Shown here: positions 23,601 through 32,800 of the stretch, piece after piece
How the letters are laid out: each line of letters starts with the position of its first letter
How positions within the stretch are numbered: position 1 is the stretch's first letter
Notes under the pieces: model-generated
What the model saw: only the letters and a program-made list of their open reading frames with translations
Told to the model about the DNA's origin: nothing
The model's database searches: none
Translations under genes and position numbers: made by a program
Assembly (NCBI GenBank): GCA_031763025.1
Contig: JASSKH010000010.1
Coordinates: forward strand, 8,449,427 to 8,513,426
Reading direction: 5' to 3'
Length of the DNA stretch: 64,000 nucleotides
Source: Macrocystis pyrifera
Taxonomy: Eukaryota > Sar > Phaeophyceae > Laminariales > Laminariaceae

Positions 23601-26600
23601 CACCACCACCGTCGGCGTTAGCTCGCTCTCGACCGCAACCATGAGCGGCGTGTCGCCTGCGGAGAGGACAATATCGGGAGAGGTAGCACTTGGTTGCGAG
23701 AGCGGACGAACAAAACACATGAGTGATACCAGCCAATAGACGAACGAAATCAACCAATCAACTGACGGGTTGATTGACGAATTATAAGGGCTGCAGCCAA
23801 AAATGGCGACTGAAATCACCAAAACCACTTGACATCGCGCGAGAGCCCATGAGCGGCGTGTCGCCTTGCGGAAAGGCCTATCTGACAACGAAAAAGGGAT
23901 TGTTGCGTGAATGAACGGTTGTGCGGTAAGGAACGAACGATTGGGCCTGGTGAAGTGACAAGCGCATTGACGAAAAAAACAAGCAACCGTTCAACGAGTC
24001 ATAAAGAGTTTAACAAAGAGGCGAATCAGTGAACGGATGGAATAACGTGGCGTGAAGGCGGGGGCGCGTGGGTGGCGAGACAACAGCAAGGGACGCAACA
24101 AGCAAGTCCAGGACAGGCGTACAGGACAAAAAATGCGGACAGCATAGTTGTCGCTGCCAACACGCGCGGCAGGACAATTTTTCAAGTGTAGTCAGCTTGT
24201 ATGCGTTGGTGGATGGTGGACGGAAGCTTCTGTCGTTGCTGTTGTTGTTAAAACACACCTCCACAACCTAGTTCGTGCACAAGACAGGTTGGAGCGAAAG
24301 AAAAAAGAGAACCAGGACTAATAAAAAAAAAGAAAACTGCACAATCGAAGCCAGCAAACGAAAAACCGAAACCAAAGTCCTCACAGATAAAAAAAGTGGT
24401 ATCGGGTTTTACGTTCGATGGCCGGTGCGCGCCTCGGCGCCTGCTGGCGCTTTGCATTCGCTCTCCTCCTTCCTCTCCTGCTGCGGCGCGTGGTGCTTAC
24501 CGTGTACAAGCGCCTAGTTGTTGCTGTCTATGCTGCTGCACCCCCAACGAATTCGGGGAAGAGGAAACCAGCACGCTGTTTGTTATTGGTAAGTACTGGT
24601 GGCTCTAGCCAGCCGCAAGGAACCCCGATTCGACCACGATACCGGTGTCGGCGAAGCCGGGATCATTCGCCCCCCCCCGGCCGAGGAGGCTCCTTGCCGG
24701 AGGCGCCCTGGAGGGCCCCACTGGAGGCGCCCTGCCACAGGCACAAGTTTACGTGATTGGGCTTTGCTAGACCGGAAAACTGTGTTGATTTTGGGCCGTA
24801 TCCCAAAGGCAGTCCTTGGCTAAGGTGTGGTATATATAGCAGATTGGCTCCAGGAAAAAGTCGAAAATGTAGTTCACATATAGTTCACATGCATGGCGTT
24901 TCATGGGTGTACGGAATTCCGCTGTACACAGAGCATCCTCTTATCTCTGCGGCCTAAGTTGGGCAAGTACCAGGAAGATACATCGTATCAGAATACAACA
25001 TGAATTTTTTTAGGAGTTGACACAAGGACGTTAGACTCAAAATTGAAGTGGGTGGTGTCGAATTGTTCCGAAACGCGGCCTCACGGCTTCACGCACAACT
25101 GCGAACGGGTACGTAGATTTTTTACTTTTTTTTTAATCCAATCCCATTTATTTTCTTCGCCCTTCTGAGCTCAAGTAGCAGGTTAGATCCTGGGTCACAA
25201 ATTGATAGTAGGCTCTCATCCCCCCCCCCTCCCCACTACGATTCTTGTCTTGCATCATTACCGCGAGATAACACTGTAGCCCTTTCTTCCCTCGTAGACT
25301 CGCGCAGAATTCGAGCGGAAAAGCCTCCCTTGGAAACCCAACTTTAGCGTGCCCTAACTCGATTGGCACCCTGGTACCAAAAAGGGCCGCCCCACAGCTC
25401 AAATCACGAAAACCGACAGGGGAGGCTCCCACCAGCAAACAAAGCGACAGAAAAAAAAAAAGCCAGACGAAAACCGAGAAATATTCGAGCGCTGAAGGTC
25501 TAACAGATATGGCAACTATAAGCTGCTGTGCCATCTAGACTATCGAGGAATGCTGCAATGCATAAAGCAGATCCAGCAGCCACGCCGCCTGCTGCTAGTG
25601 GCTGAGGTGTCTTCCTCCATCGTGCTCACAGTCGCCCTTCCTTCCCCTCTCTCTGCCGTTTTTTCTCTCTCTCTCTTCCCGAAGGCACGTTACGATGGGT
25701 TTCCGTTATATTCGGAGGCGTTTTAGTGGGACGTACGTACATTGTCAGTATCCTGGAATCCTGGCACCTCCCTCAGTCAGGAGAGAAGTTGTGGCAGGAC
25801 CAGTGTAATGCCAAGGATATTGGTCAACTTTAGTACCGAGCCCTACTGTTTATGCTGTATCGGCATACAAGTAGAAGGCATCGCACAGCAAAAGCAGCAA
25901 GCGCACGGGGGCAGCAGAATAAAACAGGGAGACCAGCGAGCGATTCCCATCCACGGGACAGGGTGCGCACGACATGAGCGTCGGCTATCGTTCCATCTCC
26001 CCCCCCCCCCCCCCCCCCCCCCATTCTTTGGTGCGGCGTTTGGTGCGTGCCTAGAGGTTGCTGTCTGTGCTGCTGTGTCTTCAACGGAGAGGAGTTCGAG
26101 GCCACGAACAGGTTGTGCTGTCTCGACATACACACTGCACAGGGGAGGATATCGCAGAGCAGCACGAGTGGCAAGAGACTACAACAGGTAGCCCAGCGAG
26201 CGGTTCCTATCTGCGAAGACTGGGTGCGCACGGACGGCATGAGCGGCGTCTGTCCCGCGCTCACTGTCTCGATCGCTCGCTGCGAGGCATGGTAGTGTAG
26301 CTGTCGCTGGGAGCTCGCGCAGCAAAATGCGGTGCTGTACCCACATTAGGACCACCCCGTGCCAAGCCACTATAGGTGGCATTATCTCTACTTCGGTATT
26401 ATCCCTCCGATTTAAGACCTTTATGGTCTTGATTCGGGAAAAAAAACGAAAACGGTCTTGAATCGGAATACAATGTCATGCACGCGATTGCTTCTACCTA
26501 TACACTACTTGTCAGACGCGAAGGTCCTCTGCTGTCAGTCCCACGCTCCCGAAAGCCACACAGCATGAACGTGAAGTGATTCGTGACCTCCGGGTGGCAA

Positions 26601-27520
26601 GCGGATGCATCCAATAGAAAAAAAAGAAAAACATAACGCACAGCAGCACAAATGTAGCGTGCTGTTATCATGTGCGCCGTTGCCCGGCCGCCGAACGATG
26701 GCTCTTGTGAGACTCTTATAACATTTGCTCCTTACTTATTTCGGTGCAGCAAAGAGCTATCACGGGGGTCCATGGGACCTATGGTATACATAAAAACCTA
26801 TATATATACCTATTTTTACTAACAATATTTGGTCTTATTTACTATGATCTCCCGTAATACGTACAGTTCACTATATGTACAATGGTTCACTGTATGTACA
26901 GAAGACTATGCGGCAGTGTCAGCGGAACAGAAAACGCAGCTGATTTGCGACATATCCGTTGCAGCCGAAGAGACAGCAGCACGAGTTGTCCCTGTACAGC
27001 AAAAGCAGGGCGCTCATGCGTCGTGGGTTTGGCTGTCTTTTGGTCTAGTTGGGGGTCTTGTTGCCAGGCGTTATTTTCCCGGTTGGGGGGATAGCGGCAA
27101 ACCGGTCTTACCTGCTTTTCTCTCGGGACAAGCCGATTTTCCCGGTCTTCTCTCTGCTATGGTATCAAACCGGATGGTCTTAAAGTGGGTGCACAACCGT
27201 ACCTGACACCTGTCGTCTGCTAGTACCGAGGGCCAAGAAAATAGCACCTGCGGTACACACAAAAACCTATATATTTACCTATTTTTACTAACAAATTTTG
27301 GTCCCGTTTACTATGATCCCCCGTAACAGTGTGCGTGCGGACGGCGTACGTCGGACGTCGGACGCTTCAAGCCTCTATTAACTGTTCATGGAAACGTGCC
27401 CCTTCGTATCGTTTTTTTTCGCGCCGTCATGGCATAAAAACTACCGGTGGCATTCAATAGCATTTTTACGACAACAATAGTGTCTGATAGGTAACAGTAC
27501 GATGTTGCCGTTGCTGCTGC

Positions 27521-27587
<67 letters not shown>

Positions 27588-28452
27588 TCCATCGCCGCCG
27601 CCGCCACCGCCGCCGCCACCGCCGCCACCGATGTTGTTTGACTTCAGTTCGCGGAACCTCACACCGACGAGCCATGCACATGCACGTACTCGCGCGGCAT
27701 TCGTACGAGGTACCAAGTACGTTGTTGTAAAATATTATACATGCAGCACGAGCGGTGGCATCGCGCGCAAGCTAATGGATCAACCGGCCGTCTCCGGGGT
27801 GGGATCGGAAGTCACAAACGTCAACTTCAAGGCGGTACATGTACCTCTTTGCACCCTAAAAATAGACATCGTAGGTGTATCATACCTCATACATACCCTG
27901 GTGCCAGGTAGGTCTACTTTCACGGGGGACCATAGTAAATAGGACCAAATATTGTAGGTGAAAATAGGTAAAATATATAGGTTTTTGTGTATACCGTAGG
28001 TCCTATTAACTATGGACCCCCGAAATAGTACAGGCACAACGTCGGCAGAAGGGGCATGGCGGTACTGGGGAACGTGTGCGCTCTTTCCGCCCTTGCCTGT
28101 TCATGCTCTCACCGATAGAGTCTTGCACAGAGCAGTCGCCTCCGGCGGTGACGTATTCCTTCACAGCGTCCACATCTCGAGACATGAGGGCATCGAAGAC
28201 ATCGATTGATATCCCCTCTTGAGCAGCACCGTCGCTATGGCCAGCTCGAAGATGGTCAGACGTTTGACTGGTTCGGTATAGCGTGCGACCGCCGCGTATG
28301 GGGCTCTTGAGGCTCGCCGTGGCGATGCTGGCTGCTGATAATGATCGTCCTGAAGGCAGCACAAATGCCTCACACGAAGGGAGCGTGAACCTAAGCAGCA
28401 GAAGAACGCCTGCAAGGGTAAGTGTGTCGGTCATGAGTACCTTCATGCTCAC
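14393..28452 (-). CDS. Ankyrin-repeat protein with putative plastid-targeting presequence, 5 exons, complete
   Basis: I assembled this gene by joining minus-strand exons 28452-28113, 23656-23548, 20423-20386, 18107-17996 and 14633-14393. All introns are GT-AG. Exon ends leave phases 1, 2, 1, 2 and each next exon completes the codon, giving 840 nt = 279 aa plus TAG. Residues 1-34 form a signal peptide with a Leu-rich core (AGVLLLLRFTL) ending SCEA|FVLPS, which resembles the ASAFAP cleavage motif of heterokont plastid precursors. A Ser/Ala/Thr-rich transit-like stretch follows. Ankyrin repeats occupy about residues 84-217: DTPLMVAVE, TPLHVAAYYG and TPLNLACFWG helices, with GADVN, GANLE and GADPN turns. 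An acidic tail (residues 218-279) ends in MLEKARDARKADQ. Ankyrin repeats bind proteins, and the partner here is unknown. Introns of 2.3-4.5 kb are full of repeats. Targeting is inference; the ankyrin assignment and exon joins are strong. Confidence 0.86.
14697..14858 (+). repeat. G-run-bounded repeat fragments, two kinds side by side
   Basis: GGTATACATTTGTTGCTGAC... (14697-14738, the short relative) follows a long G run. After another G run comes GTACTCGATATCATGCATGC... with the GCCGGGACGGAGCACG motif. Confidence 0.6.
14934..15042. mobile_element. TIR element copy 3, ankyrin intron 4
   Basis: AATACGGGGGGCCATAGTTA ... CTGTGGTCCCCCGTATTA; full-length with mismatched tips. Confidence 0.8.
15294..15402. 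mobile_element. TIR element copy 4, ankyrin intron 4
   Basis: Left tip decayed (CCGGCGGGCCATAGTAAACA), right end intact (TACTATGGTCCCCCGTAATA). Confidence 0.8.
15714..15818. mobile_element. TIR element copy 5, ankyrin intron 4
   Basis: Near-consensus copy, TTACGGGGGACCATAGTAAA ... AACTATGGACCCCCGTAA with flanking TA on both sides. Confidence 0.87.
16625..17188 (+). repeat. G-run-bounded dispersed repeat, full copy, ankyrin intron 4
   Basis: Begins with G21, then GTGTACTCGATAGGAGAG, contains all the body motifs and ends CCAACCCATATATAATAGCG before another long G run (17161-17188). This is the clearest copy with G runs at both ends. Confidence 0.78.
17996..18107 (-). CDS. Ankyrin gene exon 4
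   Basis: Acceptor GGGGTGCAG, donor GTAAGC, 112 nt, entering in phase 1 and leaving in phase 2. It encodes IVKTLVEDCGANLEMRN, then KKGETPLNLACFWGNMEAV, which is the end of one ankyrin repeat and the start of the next. The join to exon 5 yields MEAVEFLLEAGADPN without a gap. Confidence 0.88.
18308..18412. mobile_element. TIR element copy 6, ankyrin intron 3
   Basis: TTACGGGGGACCATAGCAAA ... AACTCTGGACTCCCGTAA with flanking TA on both sides. Confidence 0.87.
18706..19035 (+). repeat. Dispersed repeat pair, copy 1
   Basis: Shares AGGCGTGTTTCCCTT, AAGGCCCCTCACTTGA, GGTTAAGGAGCCCGGTCAGT and GACATATTAGGGCTAAAAAG with 21780-22075 in the same order and orientation. It lies in ankyrin intron 3. No terminal repeats seen. 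Confidence 0.65.
19107..19221. mobile_element. TIR element copy 7, ankyrin intron 3, with symmetrical 5-bp insertions
   Basis: Full-length, but each TIR carries an extra short block (CCATACCGTAGTAAG on the left, CTATGGTATGGTCC on the right), as if the two ends were altered together. Confidence 0.83.
19862..20072. mobile_element. TIR element copy 8 (outer), interrupted by another copy
   Basis: The left half is TTACGGGGGACTATAGTAAA ... ACATTGT and the right half GTAAAAATAGC ... GGACCCCCGAAA. They are separated by a complete second element at 19900-20003. Confidence 0.85.
19900..20003. mobile_element. TIR element copy 9 (inner, nested), TA target duplication
   Basis: TTACGGGGGTCCATAGTTAA ... 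ACCATGGACTCCCGTAA, 104 bp, flanked by TA at 19898-19899 and 20004-20005. Removing it and one TA restores the family consensus ATTGTTAGTAAAAATAG of the outer copy. This directly shows insertion at a TA dinucleotide. Confidence 0.9.
20386..20423 (-). CDS. Ankyrin gene exon 3, a 38-nt micro-exon
   Basis: Acceptor CGTCGTTCAG, donor GTGAGT. It enters in phase 2 and leaves in phase 1, encoding (E)TPLHVAAYYGYI(P). It is only 38 nt, yet it supplies the invariant TPLHVAA helix of a repeat. Without it the flanking exons would not be in frame. Its two introns are 3.1 kb and 2.3 kb. Confidence 0.87.
20716..21035 (+). repeat. G-run-bounded repeats, two fragments in tandem, ankyrin intron 2
   Basis: A short-relative fragment (GGTATTCGATGTCATGCATG ... 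TTTCGAGACGGAGCACC) is followed by a G20-plus run and a second copy through CGCTTGAGAG and TATGGATGACAGCTTCAATG. Confidence 0.65.
21780..22075 (+). repeat. Dispersed repeat pair, copy 2
   Basis: Homologous to 18706-19035 (GAGGCGTGTTTCCCTTCC ... GGCCAAAAAGTGCTATATC). It lies in ankyrin intron 2. The two copies have diverged by substitutions and indels. Confidence 0.65.
22366..22470. mobile_element. TIR element copy 10, ankyrin intron 2
   Basis: TTACGGCGGACCATAGTAAA ... ACTATGGTCCCCCGCAA, flanked by TA on both sides. Confidence 0.85.
23548..23656 (-). CDS. Ankyrin gene exon 2
   Basis: Acceptor CTCTCCGCAG, donor GTGAGT, 109 nt, entering in phase 1 and leaving in phase 2. It encodes DTPLMVAVES through VLVKEGGADVNYVSETTG. 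The join to exon 1 restores the canonical G-D-TPL start of an ankyrin repeat. The preceding intron (23657-28112) holds a CTG/GCC triplet block, two TIR-element copies, one truncated copy and long C runs. Confidence 0.88.
26760..26857. mobile_element. TIR element copy 11, ankyrin intron 1
   Basis: TCACGGGGGTCCATGGGACC ... ACTATGATCTCCCGTAA; the left TIR is shortened by a deletion. Confidence 0.8.
27246..27327. mobile_element. TIR element copy 12, truncated, ankyrin intron 1
   Basis: Only the internal part and right end remain (GGTACACACAAAAACCTA ... ATGATCCCCCGTAA). Confidence 0.75.
27501..27632. repeat. CTG and GCC triplet array in ankyrin intron 1
   Basis: Two (CTG)n runs of roughly 8-11 units are followed by an imperfect (GCCGCCACC)n run. 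On the sense strand of the ankyrin gene this is CAG/GGC. Long Leu/Cys and Gly/Gln frames here are artefacts. Confidence 0.8.
27919..28026. mobile_element. TIR element copy 13, close to ankyrin exon 1 donor
   Basis: TTCACGGGGGACCATAGTAA ... ACTATGGACCCCCGAAA. It ends 86 bp from the exon 1 donor, so the insertion has been tolerated near a splice site. Confidence 0.84.
28113..28452 (-). CDS. Ankyrin gene exon 1 (start, presequence, first ankyrin helix pair)
   Basis: The exon starts at the first ATG of the frame (MSMKVLMTD); Met-3 at 28446 is an alternative start. It ends ...CSVQDSI + G before the donor GTGAGA, in phase 1. A TA-flanked TIR element lies only about 85 bp into the following intron. 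The presequence reads as a secretory signal followed by a basic and Ser-rich stretch. A degenerate ankyrin unit, ALMSRDVDAVKEYVTAGGD, closes the exon. Confidence 0.85.
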
Positions 28453-29112
28453 TCAGCAAGGTCTACCTCTTCCTGTTTAGAGCGTACAGCTGACTCGACA
28501 CTCGTGCTCTCCTGTCTCAGGGTGCTGCCGTGCCGAAAGCTTCATGATTTTGATCCCCTGATTCCTCACTGAAGAAACGCTAATATTTCAATGGTAACTC
28601 CTTTGGTGGGATCTGTTCGCGAGACTGTCGCTTTTCTCCCCTTGAAAAGAACGCGTTACAGTTCAAGTGGAAACATCGCCTAGTGCTTCACGCTGCTGCT
28701 TGTAGCAGCTGGCCGACGCAGCACACGCACGGTGCTACCCTACGGTGCAACAGAAAAAGTACCAACTGTAAGCCGACCTTCGGCCGTGACATCCATGGAG
28801 AATCCCATGGAGATGGACCTCGATGACTTGACGGTGAGATACGTTCGGAGTAGAATGGGGTGACTGCTTGCTACCCACTCACTCGCTACGCATCCATGTC
28901 TTGTGTTTATTAATAGTGGATGCAGACAACGTTGCTTTGTGCAGGTTGCATCCATCACTGCTGCTGTCAGTCGATACTACTAATAAGCACATTTGGCGCT
29001 GTTGTTCGGTTGAACACTGCAAGTCCCCTCGGGCTTTCCTCCGAGTCACGGCGGTACACAAGACAAAAAGTTGCGTCGCTGTCGTTGATGATATTTGGAA
29101 TCACGGTGGATC
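28453..29112. promoter_or_regulatory. Divergent intergenic region between ankyrin gene and URB1
   Basis: This 660-bp region separates the start codons of two genes transcribed outward. No dispersed repeat of the families seen elsewhere was found in it, unlike almost every other stretch of this size in the left half. It should hold both promoters and 5' UTRs. I see no convincing TATA box. The role is inferred from gene arrangement only. Confidence 0.6.
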
Positions 29113-29865
29113 ATGAACTCTGTCCCAAACAAAGCCAACACCAAGACCAAAGCTCCTGCTGGCCTGGTGGACGGTTGCATCAATAGCAAACTGCCGGTCT
29201 GCTGGTACAAACAGAGCACACAACAGAGTGCCAGAGGTAGCAGCATATACTACTACTCCGCCCCACTCGGCGCCAATCCAATGCCGCGCCATCTACCCCA
29301 TCCTGTATTTCTCCCCAACAATCAGGCGGTGCTCAACAGCGACAGCGAGAGCGTGCTGATCAAGGGTCTCCGGCGATTCGCGACCCACATCCGGCGGGAG
29401 CACGGCCTCCTCCGCCCGATCTCTACCACGAGCAGCCGGCGCCGGCGCCTTAACCCCGATAGCCCCAAAAAAGATCGCCTAGGCGCCACGGTTCCCACCG
29501 GCAAAAAAGCTAGCGAGCCTGTCGGCCAGGTCGGCGCAACCGACGAGCTGGAAGCGGACAGCGACCTTGACGAGGCGGGTACAGACCAAGAAGAGGAGGA
29601 TGGGATGGAGGTGGTTGAGGAGGAGGAGGCGATAGGCGATGGCATGGAGACTGAAGGTGGCGGAAGGACCAGCAACGGCAACCGTGGCGACCCCGCTGAT
29701 GGCGACAAGGAGACGGACATGGATGAGGGGTTAGGGACGAGGTACGCCACGGCCTTGGTCGCGGCGGCCGAGGCTGGGGAGGCCCCCGGGCTGCTGGGGG
29801 AGTACCTGCGCGGGTCGCCCCAGGTCAATGACCTGCTGGCGCTCTGGGATCTGGACGCGCGCAAG
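29113..29865 (+). CDS. URB1: URB1 exon 1 (N-terminus)
   Basis: The exon contains a basic segment, then a Glu/Asp-rich tract (EEEDGMEVVEEEEAIGDGME) typical of nucleolar proteins, then the first conserved block AEAGEAPGLLGEYLRGSPQV with DLLALWDLDARK. I place the donor at AAG|GTCGGT, phase 0; GAG|GTTGGT 24 nt downstream is an alternative. The following intron carries a TIR element at 30144-30248 and nothing else recognisable. Confidence 0.75.
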
Positions 29866-32800
29866 GTCGGTGGGGGCATCCGCCTCGGGGAGGTTGGTTT
29901 GGTTGTGGGGAGGGGGTCGCCTGCTGCTGTTCGTTGACGTGCCTCAAGTTTTAAATGCTGGCGTGTGTGTCTCAAATGCTGTCGAGCTGCGGTAAAGCAT
30001 ACCAGCACTTGGTGCCAGGTATCTATTACCTGGTATATTTATAAATTAAACTAAAAAATAAAAACGATACCAGGTATGTAGCTGCTGTGAGATCGAGGAT
30101 TTTGTCGAAACTCATCATTGCAAGCAAGCTGCGTGTGATACCATTACCGGGGGCCTAAGTAAATGGGACCCACGATACAAACAAAAACCTATGTATTTAC
30201 CTACTTTTACTTACAATGTTTGGTCCTATTTACTGTGGTTCCCCGTAATACTGATACTTCGATCGTATAATAAGAAAAAAAAGGAAAGAAGAAAAAAAAA
30301 AGGATAGCTGTGAGATAAAAAATGTACTCTAAACTCGTTTTTTTTGCAAGCTGCGTAGGATGATTCGATCGCGCGTTCTACGTGATGTGTAAGTTTTCGG
30401 TGGTGCCTACAACTTACTTCCGGGTTGAATGCAACTAAAACGTACGGCAGTGCCTACGTACAGCAGTAGTAGGTGTAGTTATGCTTTCATAACGGTGAGT
30501 GCCGACGCGCCACACCCATGTTCGTTTAGTTTTGCCAGAAATACGAACCCTCGCGCTTTTCCAAGAGACTCCCTTCAGTTTTTTTCGTATATGTATTGCA
30601 CCGAAGTAAGCGCGGATGCACCCTTCCGACATTTTGCTTTCGCCCGGCCAGGCCACGTCCCAGCAGCTCAACCATGCGACCCCCCGTCATCAACGATGGG
30701 GCCGAGCCGCTTCCACCCCTTTAACGGCTATGTACGAAAAAAAAAAATCTGAGTTCAAGAAAATTCTCCCCAAAGAAGGCGGTACAATTTGTGAAGAGGT
30801 TGACTCCTTGACGGTTACATCTGCACCCTCGCAGCGAACGATTCGTCCCAAGTCTGAAACACTGCTCAATGATACCACACCCTCCACCCCCCCTCCGGCC
30901 TTCACCCCCCGCCCGTCCCTTCTCTCTCCCGTGCTACACCAGTCTTCGCCCCTGCTGGTCGCCGCCCACACCGACTCCCTCGCTGCGGTCCTCGAGTGCC
31001 TTGCGGTCGTGCTGCGCCGCCTCGCCGCGGCGGTGGCGGCGACGGGCGACGCGTCTGTTGTTGCGCGAGGGGAGGCGATCGAAGCCACTGGGTTGGGCCT
31101 CTCCAGGTATGGTGTCGGGTATGGGGTATGGAGTGTGGAGGGTGGTGTGGCGTAGTGTTGCGTGCTTTGGAGGTATGAGGGACCTAGGCGCCGCTGGTAA
31201 TGTAGGGGGTGTTTCGGATGTCGCTGTCTGCGTATTGTTTTCGAGGCTACGAACCCCTCCCCCCCCCTCTCCATCCCCTCCCATGGTCGTTGAGAACCCG
31301 ACGTGCTCCGTCTCAGCAGTGTAAGGATGCGAGAGCCTGCGGTTATGCGACCACGACCATGCGTGGCATGAACACCTCCCCCCCCCCCCCCGCGCGCGCA
31401 GAAAAGTCGGGTATATCTGTGTACAGTGTATATATAATTCACCTCGAGGGCGCAAGCTAGCAATCGCTTTTCGCCTTCTTCTCTCTATTATAGTAGCATC
31501 TAACATCGGGGTAGCCGCACTCGTTACATCTCCCTCATTAGACTGCCGCCTTGTGCTTGTGGAAGGAAAAACGCGGGCGTTGTTCTCTTGTGAATAGTCG
31601 TAAGAGATGGGAAGACAATCATCAAGCCCCTCCGTCTTTTCGCCTTTTTGCCTGCAGGCGCCTCATCCGCGAGAAGTTGGACCAGCTCCACGCGCAGCTC
31701 GCTACCTACTCGCCAGCACCGACGGGCGGCGGCGGCGGTGGCGGCTCGAGGAAGGGCGACGCAAAGGGGAAGAGCAAGGGGGATGAAGGGGCCGCGGCCA
31801 CCCTCCGCCTATTGACGGGCGTGGCAAGGTTTCACAGGTGGGTGGGGGTGTCGGGACCGTCTTTGCCGGCTGGTGGAATCAAGCATTCATATTTCAATAG
31901 TGATTAATTCCTTCATTCATTCCTTCAACAATTATTTCATTTTTCCATCAACTCACCTATCCATCCATTCATTGATTGACTCATTCATTAATGTATCCAA
32001 TAGTTCATCCATCCATTTCATCCATCCATCCATTCATCCATCCATACTTCCACCCATACATCCATCCATCAATTAATTCCCTTCTTCATTAATTCATTAT
32101 TTCTTTCATCGATGGGTTTGGTCGTTGATTTCGGTATTCCTTGCTTGATAACAGATGTGCAGGTGTCAAGCGTAGACCTGTTTTTTTTCAATGCGTGCTT
32201 GGGATGCGGGGCTTCCGTCTTGAGCCGCTTCGGTAATCTTTGGTCTGTGACGTGTTCTGATAGTACTCTATAGTGATGGGCGGTGGTAAATTTAGACATG
32301 CGGTTTCGGGTGCGTGCTTGTGCAATTCGAGTTTTTCCGTCCTGAGCCTGCCCGATTAGTTTTTTTTGTTTGGTTCGGTTCGGTTCGGTTCGGTCCGGCT
32401 CGGCTCGGCTCGGCTCAGCTCGGCTCGGCTCGGCTCGGCTCGGCTCGGCTCGACTCGGCTCGGCTCGGCTCGGCTCGGCTTGGTTAGATAGGTTAGGTTA
32501 GGTTAGGTTCTGCTGGATTCAGTTCGGTTGTGCCAAGTTGGATTCCGAGACTGTCAGCTGGTACGCAAATGCGCGCTGGGGCACATATAGGTTGCTGTCG
32601 GCGCTAAATGATGAGTTCCAAGCCAACCGAGTTGAGGCGGTGTATTACCGCCCGAACGAAACAGAAACGGCATAACTGATACTGCTCACGAACTGTGCTG
32701 CGTTGGGCGCGCGAAGCACATTAACCCTCCTGGGGCTGCGGCTTGGAATTAGAGTGGGATTCACGTTTCTGTAAAGTGTACCGGTAGTAAAAGGACTAAA

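Noticed and set aside
24418..24756. A 112-codon plus-strand frame with a hydrophobic start
   Set aside because: It lies in ankyrin intron 1 on the other strand. Composition is unremarkable and it has no homologue I recognise, so support is insufficient.
27441..27942. Poly-Leu/Cys/Pro and poly-Gln/Gly frames over the triplet array
   Set aside because: These are products of CTG and GCC repeats inside ankyrin intron 1, with no conserved sequence on either side.
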